A stretch of 18,591 bases of DNA, taken from the NCBI GenBank assembly GCA_003648455.1, contig QMPG01000024.1:1-18591 (forward strand), read 5' to 3'. A program made the position numbers and the translations under genes. Below are positions 9,538 to 16,641 of the stretch, piece after piece; position 1 is the first letter of the stretch, and every line of letters begins with the position of its first letter. This stretch comes from Bacteroidota bacterium. Its GTDB lineage: Bacteria > Bacteroidota > Bacteroidia > Bacteroidales > B39-G9. The notes beneath the pieces were generated by a model. The model was not told the origin of the DNA, ran no database searches, and saw only the letters and a program-made list of their open reading frames with translations.

Positions 9538-10119
9538 TTAAAGTCGTTTCAATGCCTGCTTTATTAAGTCTTCAATCTCTATATTATTATTTTCGCTAAT
9601 AATTATATCAAGAACTTTCTCAACAGCATTTTTTGAAAAACCTAACATTACTAATCCTGATAACGCTTCATCTTTGTTTGTATTGTTTTGAGAGCTTAAA
9701 AATTCACCTGTTTCGTCAAATTTTCCTAATTTATCTTTTAAATCAATAATAATTCTTTGTGCCGACTTTGCACCAATACCTTTAATACTTTTTAAAAGTG
9801 TTACATTATTGTTTGTTATTGCTTCTTTTATTTCGAAAGATGATAATGATGAAAGCATCATTCTGGCAGTATTAGGTCCAATGCCTGAAACAGAGATTAA
9901 TAACTCGAAAATCTCTCTTTCTTTTTTATCAAAAAATCCATACAAAATATGAGCGTCTTCTCTAATTGTTTGATGCAGATATAATAAACACTCCTTTTTT
10001 TCTGATAATTTAGAATAAGTATTAAGTGAAATATTTATAAAATATCCAACTCCGTGTGTTTCAACAACTGCATAGGTGGGAGCGATTTCAATCAAACTGC
10101 CTTTAATATATTCGTACAT
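9538..10119 (-). CDS. ruvA: Holliday junction branch migration subunit RuvA
   Basis: RuvA binds the four-way DNA junction as a tetramer and loads the RuvB helicase for branch migration in recombinational repair. The 193-residue product shows an N-terminal OB-fold (MYEYIKGSL, then VETHGVGYFINI). Two helix-hairpin-helix motifs follow, SVSGIGPNTA (about 76-85) and SIKGIGAKSA (about 111-120), and then a flexible linker near 138-148. A C-terminal RuvB-binding domain follows (about 150-193, with LVMLGFSKNAVEKVL). The open frame extends upstream to a TTG at 10161, but the family begins with MYEYIKG or similar, so the ATG at 10119 is chosen. Directly downstream, after 24 bases, comes sprA; from memory the ruvA-sprA pair is conserved in Bacteroidota. 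Confidence 0.94.
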   Translation of the reverse strand: MYEYIKGSLIEIAPTYAVVETHGVGYFINISLNTYSKLSEKKECLLYLHQTIREDAHILYGFFDKKEREIFELLISVSGIGPNTARMMLSSLSSFEIKEAITNNNVTLLKSIKGIGAKSAQRIIIDLKDKLGKFDETGEFLSSQNNTNKDEALSGLVMLGFSKNAVEKVLDIIISENNNIEIEDLIKQALKRL

Positions 10120-10164
10120 CTTTCTATTTTTTAGATTGCGAAAATAAGAATAAATTTTCAAAAA

Positions 10165-10190
10165 AACTTTGAAAGTTATTGATATATCAA
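10165..10190. promoter_or_regulatory. Two adjacent palindromes between response regulator gene and ruvA
   Basis: AACTTTGAAAGTT (10165-10177, odd centre) and TTGATATATCAA (10179-10190, perfect) sit side by side in the 138-base gap upstream of ruvA. On the minus strand the first reads AACTTTCAAAGTT followed by a run of T, so it could be a weak terminator after the response regulator gene. The second looks more like an operator half-site pair. Neither role is proven. Confidence 0.35.
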
Positions 10191-10257
10191 AAATTTATAA
10201 AAAATATCGGAAGGTTTATTTTTCTGCTATTTTAGTATAAATAAAATTTTTATTTAT

Positions 10258-10632
10258 CTATATAAATTTATTTATTACAGCAATTAATTTGTTAATATTA
10301 ATAGGTTTTACAATATAATCATCGCAACCGGATTCTTTTCCCATTTTTTTCCCGTTTTCAATATTGTAAGCTGTTTCTACAACAATTGGCACATTATTAT
10401 TAATCTTTTTAATTTCTTTTGTAGCGTCAAATCCATCAATTTCGGGCATGCGAATATCCATAAGAATAAGGTCTATATTCTGATTATTTTTATAAATATC
10501 AATTGCTTCTTTACCGTTTATTGCACGTATTATTTTAACTCTTGTGTCTTGCAGGATTTTTTCAAGAAATAAAAAATTTGCATCAATATCTTCGGCAATA
10601 AGAATTGTTTTATCAGACCAATTATAATTCAT
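10258..10632 (-). CDS. Stand-alone response-regulator receiver domain (CheY-like)
   Basis: The 124-residue protein consists of one receiver domain only, with no DNA-binding or enzymatic output. The acidic pair is E14-D15, the phospho-acceptor is D59 in LILMDIRMP, the switch residues are T87 (VVETA) and Y106, and the conserved lysine is K109 in VKP. All catalytic residues are therefore present. The N-terminal pattern (TILIAEDIDANFLFLEKIL) resembles receivers of hybrid histidine kinases, so it may take phosphate from a kinase elsewhere and act by protein contact. It lies 112 bases after pdxA and 138 before ruvA, on the same strand. The wider gaps suggest it is less tightly bound to the operon than the other members. 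Its target is unknown. Confidence 0.88.
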   Translation of the reverse strand: MNYNWSDKTILIAEDIDANFLFLEKILQDTRVKIIRAINGKEAIDIYKNNQNIDLILMDIRMPEIDGFDATKEIKKINNNVPIVVETAYNIENGKKMGKESGCDDYIVKPININKLIAVINKFI

Positions 10633-10744
10633 AGTTTTCTATTTAGAAGGCTAATTTATAAAAAAAAACCGATAAAAAATAACTAATAATCAAAATATTA
10701 TACCAAAACAATAAATTATTCAATGAAATAATACAGATGCCAAA

Positions 10745-11794
10745 TTATTTGTGAGATGAATCATTAATTATTGAGTTTTTAATTAAATTTTTATATTCTT
10801 TTCTGTTTTTATAAATATCACAAGCTAAAAATAAGGCTTGCCTGAATGAGCTTGGAGAAGCAATATTTTTACCTACAATATCATAAGCTGTTCCGTGAGC
10901 AGGCGATGTTCGAACAATAGGCAAGCCGGCAGTAAAATTAACTCCTGAGTCGAAAGATATTGCTTTAAAAGGAGCTAGCCCTTGGTCATGATACATTGCT
11001 AAAATTGCATCAAATTCTTTAAAATTGTTTGATCCAAAAAACCCATCAGCCGGATATGGACCAATTGCGAGAATATTTTCATTGCGTGCTTTTGCTATTG
11101 TTGGTATAATAATCTTATTTTCTTCTTCTCCAATAACGCCATTATCTCCTGCATGTGGATTTAGCCCTAATACTGCAATTTTTGGCTTCCTTATTCGAAA
11201 ATCTTCAATTAACGATTTGTTCATTAACCGCAAACTTCTTAAAATATTCCCCTCAGTAATTTTTTCGGGAACTTTTGAAATAGGCACATGACCGGTTACA
11301 ACTCCAATCCTCATCACATCGCTAACCAACATCATTAAAACATCTTCTGCTTCAAACTTGTCTTTTAAATATTCAGTGTGTCCAGGAAAATTAAAGTTTT
11401 CTGATTGAATATTATTTTTATTTATTGGGGCAGTAAGTAAAACATCAATTTTCGAATCTTTCAAATCCTGAGTTGCTCTTTCAAGGGCAGCATATGAAGA
11501 TTTACCGGCAGCTTCTGTGCTTTTGCCAAATTCAACTTTAATATTATCGTCTACACAATTAATAATATTTGCTCTTTTAATATTGGCATCTTCAGGTTTT
11601 GAAATCGAATTTAAACTAAAGTTGTTAATATTTAGCGCCTTACGGTGATATGCGGCAACTTTTGAAGAACCATAAACAATTGGAGTGCAAAACTCAAAAA
11701 TTCTATGATCTAATAATGCTTTAATAATAATTTCGTAACTTACTCCATTAATATCTCCATGTGAAATACCAACTCTTATTTTATGTTTATCCAT
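10745..11794 (-). CDS. pdxA: 4-hydroxythreonine-4-phosphate dehydrogenase (PdxA)
   Basis: PdxA oxidises 4-phosphohydroxy-L-threonine with NAD(P)+; the product condenses with deoxyxylulose phosphate through PdxJ to give pyridoxine phosphate (vitamin B6, DXP-dependent route). The 349-residue length is typical, allowing for small insertions. The three metal-binding histidines are visible: H169 in TGHVP, H214 in NPHAG and H269 in MYHDQGLAPFKA. Substrate-site motifs FPGHTEYL (136-143) and RTSPAHGTAYDIVGK (295-309) are intact. The N-terminus GISHGDINGVSYEII matches the family GDPAGIGPE-like start in position, with the Bacteroidota variant sequence. It begins at ATG 11794, 23 bases after pepA, so the two are probably cotranscribed. 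Confidence 0.94.
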   Translation of the reverse strand: MDKHKIRVGISHGDINGVSYEIIIKALLDHRIFEFCTPIVYGSSKVAAYHRKALNINNFSLNSISKPEDANIKRANIINCVDDNIKVEFGKSTEAAGKSSYAALERATQDLKDSKIDVLLTAPINKNNIQSENFNFPGHTEYLKDKFEAEDVLMMLVSDVMRIGVVTGHVPISKVPEKITEGNILRSLRLMNKSLIEDFRIRKPKIAVLGLNPHAGDNGVIGEEENKIIIPTIAKARNENILAIGPYPADGFFGSNNFKEFDAILAMYHDQGLAPFKAISFDSGVNFTAGLPIVRTSPAHGTAYDIVGKNIASPSSFRQALFLACDIYKNRKEYKNLIKNSIINDSSHK

Positions 11795-11817
11795 TTTAAT
11801 AAAAATTAACTTGTTAA

Positions 11818-13251
11818 TTAAATAATAGATTTAAAATAATCAAAAAGAAGTCTCACCCCAACACCGGTTCCTCCTTTTCCTCTGTAACTGTCTTCTTTTT
11901 GAATAAATGCAGGACCTGCAATATCAAGATGTATATAAGGATAATCGGTAAAATGTTCTAAAAATTTACCTGCTGTTATTGCTCCAGCATCGCGTCCTCC
12001 AATATTTTTTAAATCTGCTATATCTGATTTTAATAATTCATCATATTCTTCCCAAAAAGGGAATTCTACTATTCGTTCATAAACATTATTTCCACTTTTT
12101 GTTAAAACTCCAAGTTTCTTCTTATCTGCTGTTCCCATAGCAACAATTCCATAAGCACCAATTGCTACTGCTGCTGCTCCTGTTAAGGTAGCAAGGTCAA
12201 ATACAAGTTCGGGTTTATATTGTTGTGCATAACTCAAGGCATCTGCCAAAATCATTCTTCCTTCGGCATCAGTGTTTAAAACCTCAACAGTTAACCCATT
12301 GTGCATTGTGATAACATCGCCCGGAGTGTAAGCATTTCCATCGGGTCTGTTGTCGGTTGCCGGAATTAAGCCAACAACATGAACCGGTAATTTTGCTTTT
12401 GCTATTGCATAAAAAGTTCCAATAACAGCAGCTGCTCCAGACATGTCGCTTTTCATGGTATCCATATAATTTGTTGGCTTCAAACTCAACCCTCCGGTAT
12501 CGTATACAACTCCTTTTCCAACAAGAACAATTGGTTTGTTGTTTTTTGCATTTTTGGGTTTCCATTCTAAAACCGAAAATGTTGGAGGATCGATACTACC
12601 TTTGTTAACGGCTAGCAAACCGCCCATACGCAAACTTTCAATCTTTTTTTTGTTAAAAACCTCAACACTAAAGCCTGCTTGCTTGCCAACTTTTTGTATC
12701 TCAGCAGCCAACTGAACTGATGTTAAAAATGATACAGGCTCATTTATTAAATCACGTGTAAGATATACTGCATCAGTGCTTATTTGTAATTGCTCAACTT
12801 GCTTATTGTTAAGCTTATCGCAAAACAGATTTATATTTTTCAAGAATATGTTTTTGTCTTTTTCCGGCTTCTTATATTTAATAAAATCATAATTACTCAG
12901 AGCCAATCCTTCGGCAAATGAAACTATTGATTGTTCGTCATTACTTAAATTTGCTACTGTAATATTATCAATTTTATTTGATTTAATATGTTTACAAAGC
13001 TTATGAGCTTCTTTTCTTAAATTTTCATTTCTTTTATAAGCCTCGCCCTTGCTTTCAACTAATTGTATATAAACAAAATGTGTGTATTTATTTATTACAA
13101 TATGCTTTTCGTTCGATTTAATTTTTTTCTTAATATAATCTAATTCTGTGTTTGAAAAATTATATTTTGAAAGATCTGCATCTTTATTAATTAAGAAAAC
13201 AATTGATTTGTTTTCAGGCAGTTTATTTATTTTTATAAATTTAATTTCCAT
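11818..13251 (-). CDS. pepA: Leucyl aminopeptidase, M17 family (PepA)
   Basis: This is a two-metal aminopeptidase that removes N-terminal residues from peptides in the cytoplasm. Counted from the ATG at 13251 (477 residues), the metal-site residues are K246, D251, D269, D328 and E330, with R332 in the NTDAEGRM signature. Their spacing (5, 18, 59, 2) equals that of E. coli PepA (K270, D275, D293, D352, E354). A variable N-terminal domain of about 160 residues precedes the catalytic domain. The C-terminus has GGRDAGAITAGKFLEHF and the GGTGVGVRLL end typical of M17. The frame extends four codons upstream to TTG, but ATG is preferred. It is the first gene of the leftward run and is divergent from mqnC across 105 bases. 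Confidence 0.94.
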   Translation of the reverse strand: MEIKFIKINKLPENKSIVFLINKDADLSKYNFSNTELDYIKKKIKSNEKHIVINKYTHFVYIQLVESKGEAYKRNENLRKEAHKLCKHIKSNKIDNITVANLSNDEQSIVSFAEGLALSNYDFIKYKKPEKDKNIFLKNINLFCDKLNNKQVEQLQISTDAVYLTRDLINEPVSFLTSVQLAAEIQKVGKQAGFSVEVFNKKKIESLRMGGLLAVNKGSIDPPTFSVLEWKPKNAKNNKPIVLVGKGVVYDTGGLSLKPTNYMDTMKSDMSGAAAVIGTFYAIAKAKLPVHVVGLIPATDNRPDGNAYTPGDVITMHNGLTVEVLNTDAEGRMILADALSYAQQYKPELVFDLATLTGAAAVAIGAYGIVAMGTADKKKLGVLTKSGNNVYERIVEFPFWEEYDELLKSDIADLKNIGGRDAGAITAGKFLEHFTDYPYIHLDIAGPAFIQKEDSYRGKGGTGVGVRLLFDYFKSII

Positions 13252-13297
13252 GATTTTTTTCAATTATTTTAAAAATGTAAAGTTAATAAAAAATATA

Positions 13298-13331
13298 TTG
13301 TTAGTAATAATTCAATCTTTTAATATTTTTG
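13298..13331 (+). promoter_or_regulatory. Candidate promoter for mqnC
   Basis: TATTTTTG (13324-13331) fits TAnnTTTG, with a TTG (13298-13300) 23 bases upstream that could serve as the -33 element. The expected transcript would start about 20 bases before the mqnC ATG. On the other strand a weaker TACATTTT box (13272-13279) might serve pepA, so this 105-base gap probably holds back-to-back promoters. Confidence 0.5.
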
Positions 13332-13356
13332 TATTTTATTATAAAAGATTATTTCA

Positions 13357-14451
13357 ATGAATTTAGATAAATTATATAGTAAAGCTTTATCGAAAGAATT
13401 TTTAACTGTTGACGAAGGTTTGTTTTTGTATGAAAACGCTCCTATTGCCAAACTTATGTTAGTTGCTGATGAGTTAAGAAAAGAAATAAGACCCGACAAT
13501 AAAGTAACATGGCTGATTGACAGGAATGTAAACATAACAAATGTTTGTATTTCCGCTTGTAAATTTTGTAATTTCTATCGTAACAAAAATGATAAAGAAG
13601 CATATATAACAAGCTTGCCTGAATACAAAAAAAAGATTGAAGAGCTAAAAAAATTAGGTGGTGAGCAACTACTGCTACAAGGAGGATTACATCCTGAATT
13701 AGGGCTCGAGTTTTACAGTAATCTTTTTAGAGAATTAAAAAAAATATCTCCAAACCTAAAATTACATGCTTTGGGTCCGGCAGAAATTGTACACATCTCT
13801 AAATTAGATAAAAAATCATATCGCGAAATTCTTGAAGCATTACTTGATGCTGGTTTAGACAGCCTACCCGGAGCAGGAGCCGAAATATTATCAGACAGAG
13901 TTCGCAAAATTGTATCGCCTGTAAAGTGTAATACACAACAATGGCTTGATGTAATGCGCGAAGCTCATAAATTAAACATGCTAACATCGGCAACCATGAT
14001 GTTTGGTCATATTGAAACTAAACGCGAACGAATTCAGCATCTTGCTTATGTGAGACAAGTGCAAAGCGAGAAACCTGAAAATGCTCCCGGATTTATTGCG
14101 TTTATACCATGGCCTTTTCAAGATAAAGGAACTGTGCTGAACGAAAAATACGGAGTTGTTAATAATGTTAAAGCCGAAGAATATATTAAAACAATTGCCA
14201 TTAGCAGAATAATGTTGCCAAATGTAAAAAACATTCAAGCATCGTGGTTAACTGTTGGCAAAGACGTTGGTGAATTATGTCTGCATGCAGGTGCCAACGA
14301 TTTTGGCTCAATTATGATTGAAGAAAATGTTGTGTCGGCTGCCGGTGCTTCTTATAATTTTGATGCAAAAGGCATTCAAAAAGCAATAACTGAAGCCGGT
14401 TTTATTCCTCAAATGCGTAATCAAAAATATGAATATCTGAAATATAGTTGA
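13357..14451 (+). CDS. mqnC: Cyclic dehypoxanthinyl futalosine synthase (MqnC), radical SAM
   Basis: MqnC uses a [4Fe-4S] cluster and S-adenosylmethionine to cyclise dehypoxanthine futalosine in the futalosine route to menaquinone. The 364-residue product has the radical-SAM triad CxxxCxxC at C64, C68 and C71 (CISACKFC). It is followed by QGGLHPEL (109-116), ALGPAEIVH and GAGAEIL. MqnC rather than its paralogue MqnE is indicated by TSATMMFGHIETKRERIQHL, AFIPWPFQ, QASWLTVG and the long GANDFGSIMIEENVVSAAGA stretch near the C-terminus. MqnE normally carries different text at the corresponding places. No other mqn gene is in the window, so the rest of the pathway must lie elsewhere. It begins at ATG 13357 after a plausible promoter. 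Confidence 0.92.
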   Translation: MNLDKLYSKALSKEFLTVDEGLFLYENAPIAKLMLVADELRKEIRPDNKVTWLIDRNVNITNVCISACKFCNFYRNKNDKEAYITSLPEYKKKIEELKKLGGEQLLLQGGLHPELGLEFYSNLFRELKKISPNLKLHALGPAEIVHISKLDKKSYREILEALLDAGLDSLPGAGAEILSDRVRKIVSPVKCNTQQWLDVMREAHKLNMLTSATMMFGHIETKRERIQHLAYVRQVQSEKPENAPGFIAFIPWPFQDKGTVLNEKYGVVNNVKAEEYIKTIAISRIMLPNVKNIQASWLTVGKDVGELCLHAGANDFGSIMIEENVVSAAGASYNFDAKGIQKAITEAGFIPQMRNQKYEYLKYS

Positions 14452-14520
14452 AAGTTTATAAAGTTCATAAAGTTGAAAGTTGAAATAAAGTCAACAATTA
14501 ATAATTAACAATTAATAATT
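14451..14520 (+). repeat. Tandem-repeat tract between mqnC and cmk
   Basis: Two repeat blocks follow each other. The first is an AAAGTT series: AAAGTTTAT (14451-14459), AAAGTTCAT (14460-14468), AAAGTTG (14469-14475) and AAAGTTG (14476-14482). The second is AACAATTAATAATT twice in perfect tandem (14493-14506 and 14507-14520), directly in front of the cmk -7 box. From memory both motifs recur between genes of Bacteroidota. Copy-number change in the second block would alter the sequence where a -33 element should be. Confidence 0.75.
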
Positions 14521-14526
14521 AATAGT

Positions 14527-14534
14527 TACCTTTG
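14527..14534 (+). promoter_or_regulatory. Candidate -7 box for cmk (TACCTTTG)
   Basis: TACCTTTG is an exact TAnnTTTG match, 46 bases before the cmk start. The expected -33 region falls in the AACAATTAATAATT tandem repeat and contains no TTG, so the promoter would be of the -7-only kind or weak. An A-rich stretch follows it. Confidence 0.5.
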
Positions 14535-14580
14535 TAAAAAAAATTACACCCCCTGATAATCAACAAATTATTAAAAATAG

Positions 14581-15264
14581 ATGATGAATAATAATACCAA
14601 AAAAATTATTGCCATTGATGGTTTTTCTTCGTGTGGGAAAAGTACTGTTGCAAAAGACTTAGCTAAAAAACTAAATTATCTTTATATCGACAGTGGTGCA
14701 ATGTACCGGGCTGTTACATTATTTTGTTTGAGAAATAATATCATTAATGAGAATAATATTGATGAAGAAAAACTAAAATCATTAATAAACAATATTAAAA
14801 TAAGCTTTAGATACAATACTAAAACCGGTCAGCCGGAAACTTATTTAAACGGCAACAATGTTGAAGATGAAATAAGAAATGTTGAAGTGTCTGAAAATGT
14901 TAGCTCAATTAGCAAAATAAAATTTGTTAGAGAAAATCTTGTTAAACAACAACAAGAACTCGGTAAAAACAAAGCCATTGTGATGGATGGAAGAGATATT
15001 GGCACAACAGTTTTCCCAAATGCCGATTTAAAAATTTTTATGACAGCTGATGTTGATGTCAGAGCACAACGTCGATTTAAAGAACTAAGCGAAAAAGGGC
15101 AAAATGTTTCAATAGAAGAAATTAGAAACAATATAAAAAACAGAGACTATCTCGACCAAAACAGAGAAATTAGTCCTTTAAAAAAAGCTGATGATGCTAT
15201 TATTCTCGACAACAGTCATTTAACAAAAGAAGAGCAGTTAGCCTGGATTTTAGATAAAATTTAA
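14581..15264 (+). CDS. cmk: Cytidylate kinase (CMP/dCMP kinase)
   Basis: Cmk phosphorylates CMP and dCMP with ATP, recycling nucleotides released by RNA decay and lipid synthesis. The 227-residue product begins with a P-loop, GFSSCGKST (14-22), and continues with the nucleotide-monophosphate-binding DSGAMYR (37-43). MDGRDIGT (135-142) and the lid segment RDYLDQNREISPLKKADDA (188-206) complete the family pattern. Two ATG codons stand side by side at 14581 and 14584; either may be used and the protein differs by one Met. A -7 box lies 46 bases upstream. The order cmk-ispH-pfkA recurs in Bacteroidota, as far as I recall, and cmk-ispH adjacency occurs more widely. Transcription may continue into ispH across a 203-base repeat-bearing gap. 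Confidence 0.95.
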   Translation: MMNNNTKKIIAIDGFSSCGKSTVAKDLAKKLNYLYIDSGAMYRAVTLFCLRNNIINENNIDEEKLKSLINNIKISFRYNTKTGQPETYLNGNNVEDEIRNVEVSENVSSISKIKFVRENLVKQQQELGKNKAIVMDGRDIGTTVFPNADLKIFMTADVDVRAQRRFKELSEKGQNVSIEEIRNNIKNRDYLDQNREISPLKKADDAIILDNSHLTKEEQLAWILDKI

Positions 15265-15273
15265 ACAAAAACT

Positions 15274-15327
15274 TTACATTTAATTTGGCGACACAGGCCG
15301 AAGATTATAAGAAGTGAGAAAATGTAA
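15274..15327. terminator. Weak inverted repeat after cmk
   Basis: TTACATTT (15274-15281) and AAATGTAA (15320-15327) form perfect 8-base arms around 38 bases, starting ten bases after the cmk stop. It may contribute to transcript ending or 3'-end stability, but the long loop and missing U-tract make it a poor intrinsic terminator. Confidence 0.25.
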
Positions 15328-15366
15328 CAATGTAAGTTAAATCTTAAAAATTAAATATTTATAAAA

Positions 15367-15444
15367 AAACCTGACAGGTTTGTTTTATAATAGTTACATG
15401 GATTTTTCATCTCTCTGTAAAGTATTTAGAGAAACCTGTCAGGT
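15367..15444. repeat. Inverted repeat ACCTGACAGGTTT upstream of ispH
   Basis: ACCTGACAGGTTT (15369-15381) and AAACCTGTCAGGT (15432-15444) are perfect 13-base reverse complements around a 50-base AT-rich spacer. Each arm is also a near-palindrome around its central base (ACCTG-A-CAGGT), so each can fold alone or the two can pair. The left arm is preceded by a run of A. The right arm ends 23 bases before the ispH start. From memory, this ACCTGACAGGT motif is common between Bacteroidota genes. It may be a miniature repeat element or an attenuator-like structure in the ispH leader. Confidence 0.7.
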
Positions 15445-15467
15445 GTTGATAAAATTTAACTTTTGAT

Positions 15468-16330
15468 ATGAACGTTGAGATTGATAATAATTCGGGATTT
15501 TGCTTTGGCGTAGTTTATGCTATTCAAAGAGCAGAAGAAGAATTGGCAAAAAATGAAAAGTTATATTGTCTTGGCGATATTGTTCATAACAATGTTGAAG
15601 TTAAACGCTTAGAATCTAAAGGGTTAATCACTATTGATAATGAAGAATTTAAGAAGCTTCATAATTGCAAGGTGCTAATAAGAGCACATGGTGAACCGGC
15701 TGAGACTTACAAAATTGCACTCAAAAATAATATTACTTTAATTGATGCCTCTTGTCCTGTTGTTTTACGATTGCAAAACAAAATAAAAAACGGCTTTGAT
15801 AATTTCACAAATCCCGACCAAGGACAAATTGTTATTTATGGCAAAAAAGGCCATGCCGAGGTTAATGGATTAGTTGGTCAAACACAAGGGAAAGCAATTG
15901 TTGTAAGCTCACTTGACGACCTTGATAAAATTGACTTCTCAAAACCAATAAACATATATTCACAAACAACAAAAGCCCTGAAGGTTTTAATCTTATAATT
16001 AAAGAAATTGAAAAACGAATAAATAAAAAAGACATATCATTTATTAGCAACGACACTATTTGCCGACAAGTATCAAGCAGAGACAAAAAACTTCGCAATT
16101 TTGCAAAAAAACACAATGTTATTATTTTTGTAAGCGGTAAAAAAAGCTCAAACGGGAAAATGCTTTTTGAAGTATGTAAAAAAGAAAATCCTCAAACCTA
16201 TTTTGTTTCAGACTATGATGATGTTAACGCAGATTGGTTTGCTAACACAAATTCTGTTGGTATATGTGGTGCCACATCAACCCCAAAATGGCTAATGGAA
16301 AAAATTGCTGATAAAATAAATTTATTATAA
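15468..16330 (+). pseudogene. ispH: ispH (HMB-PP reductase) interrupted by a one-base frameshift
   Basis: IspH is the [4Fe-4S] enzyme of the last step of the MEP isoprenoid pathway, turning HMB-PP into IPP and DMAPP. The first frame gives 176 residues, ending at 15998, with C12 (GFCFGV), H40 (GDIVHN), H74 (RAHGEP), C96 (ASCP), H129 and E131. The rest lies in the -1 frame up to TAA 16328-16330. It includes NDTIC with the third cluster cysteine (C199 if joined), FVSGKKSSNGKMLFEVC and GICGATSTPKWLM. Adding one A to the AAAA run at 15971-15974 restores TTKSPEGF and an intact protein of 287 residues, the normal length, with cysteines close to E. coli 12/96/197. Both halves look well conserved, so a sequencing error or a very recent mutation is more likely than an old pseudogene. 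Confidence 0.93.
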
Positions 16331-16404
16331 TTTACCCCAAGCCTGCAAAACGGAGTGAATTGCATGAATTAGCGATGGATAGTGGAAAGTAAAACGGGAA
16401 CCGA

Positions 16405-16420
16405 ACCGCCGGCTGGCGGT
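16405..16420. repeat. GC-rich palindrome ACCGCCGGCTGGCGGT
   Basis: ACCGCC and GGCGGT pair around GGCT. A close relative, TCCGCCAGTTGGCGGA, lies at 18015-18030. Both stand out by GC content from the AT-rich surroundings. CCGCCAGCTGGCGG-type palindromes are, from memory, frequent intergenic elements in Bacteroidota. Confidence 0.6.
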
Positions 16421-16477
16421 GAGCTCACGCAAGTAAACCCTGCATTAGAAGTACCCAAATTTGGGGTTTAAAAAACA

Positions 16478-16532
16478 CCAAATTTGTTGGTAATTCTTAA
16501 GCGTAGAAAAATTATGAATTTTTCGGGTTAAA
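16478..16532 (+). repeat. Dispersed 55-base repeat, copy B
   Basis: The second copy of the unit at 326-380 is in the same orientation, with 52 of 55 identical positions. The hairpin here is GAAAAATT-ATG-AATTTTTC followed by CGGGTTAAA. Sequence on both sides differs from that around copy A, which places the unit limits near CC at the left and TTAAA at the right. It lies about 80 bases upstream of the pfkA promoter. Confidence 0.8.
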
Positions 16533-16610
16533 AAAACATAAAGCCTAAAACTTATACTTCCTACACAAACCAACAAATTGACATAGTTTTAAAATAAAAC
16601 CTCTTTGAGT

Positions 16611-16641
16611 TTTGAAAAAACATACAATCTTTCTACTTTTG
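16611..16641 (+). promoter_or_regulatory. Promoter of pfkA (TTTG-N19-TACTTTTG)
   Basis: TTTG at 16611-16614 and TACTTTTG at 16634-16641 are separated by 19 bases, the classic Bacteroidota sigma-ABfr layout. It is the best promoter in the window. It implies a transcript start near 16647 and a leader of about 170 bases before pfkA. Confidence 0.7.

Noticed and set aside
12284..12565. Minus-strand frame of 93 codons overlapping pepA
   Set aside because: It is an out-of-frame reading of the pepA catalytic region with unnatural Cys/Trp/His-rich composition.
14451..14520. CRISPR or origin iterons
   Set aside because: Units are only 7-14 bases, AT-only or nearly so, directly adjacent, and no replication initiator gene is nearby.
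15969..15977. Canonical X XXY YYZ slippery heptamer for programmed -1 frameshifting in ispH
   Set aside because: The zero-frame codons ACA ACA AAA GCC do not give a proper heptamer: the P-site ACA would re-pair with AAC. No strong downstream pseudoknot was evident. Simple base loss in the A run explains the break better.
15862..16116. Minus-strand open frame of 84 codons across the ispH break
   Set aside because: It is antisense to both ispH halves, which are strongly conserved in their own frames. It is not evidence for a separate gene at the break.
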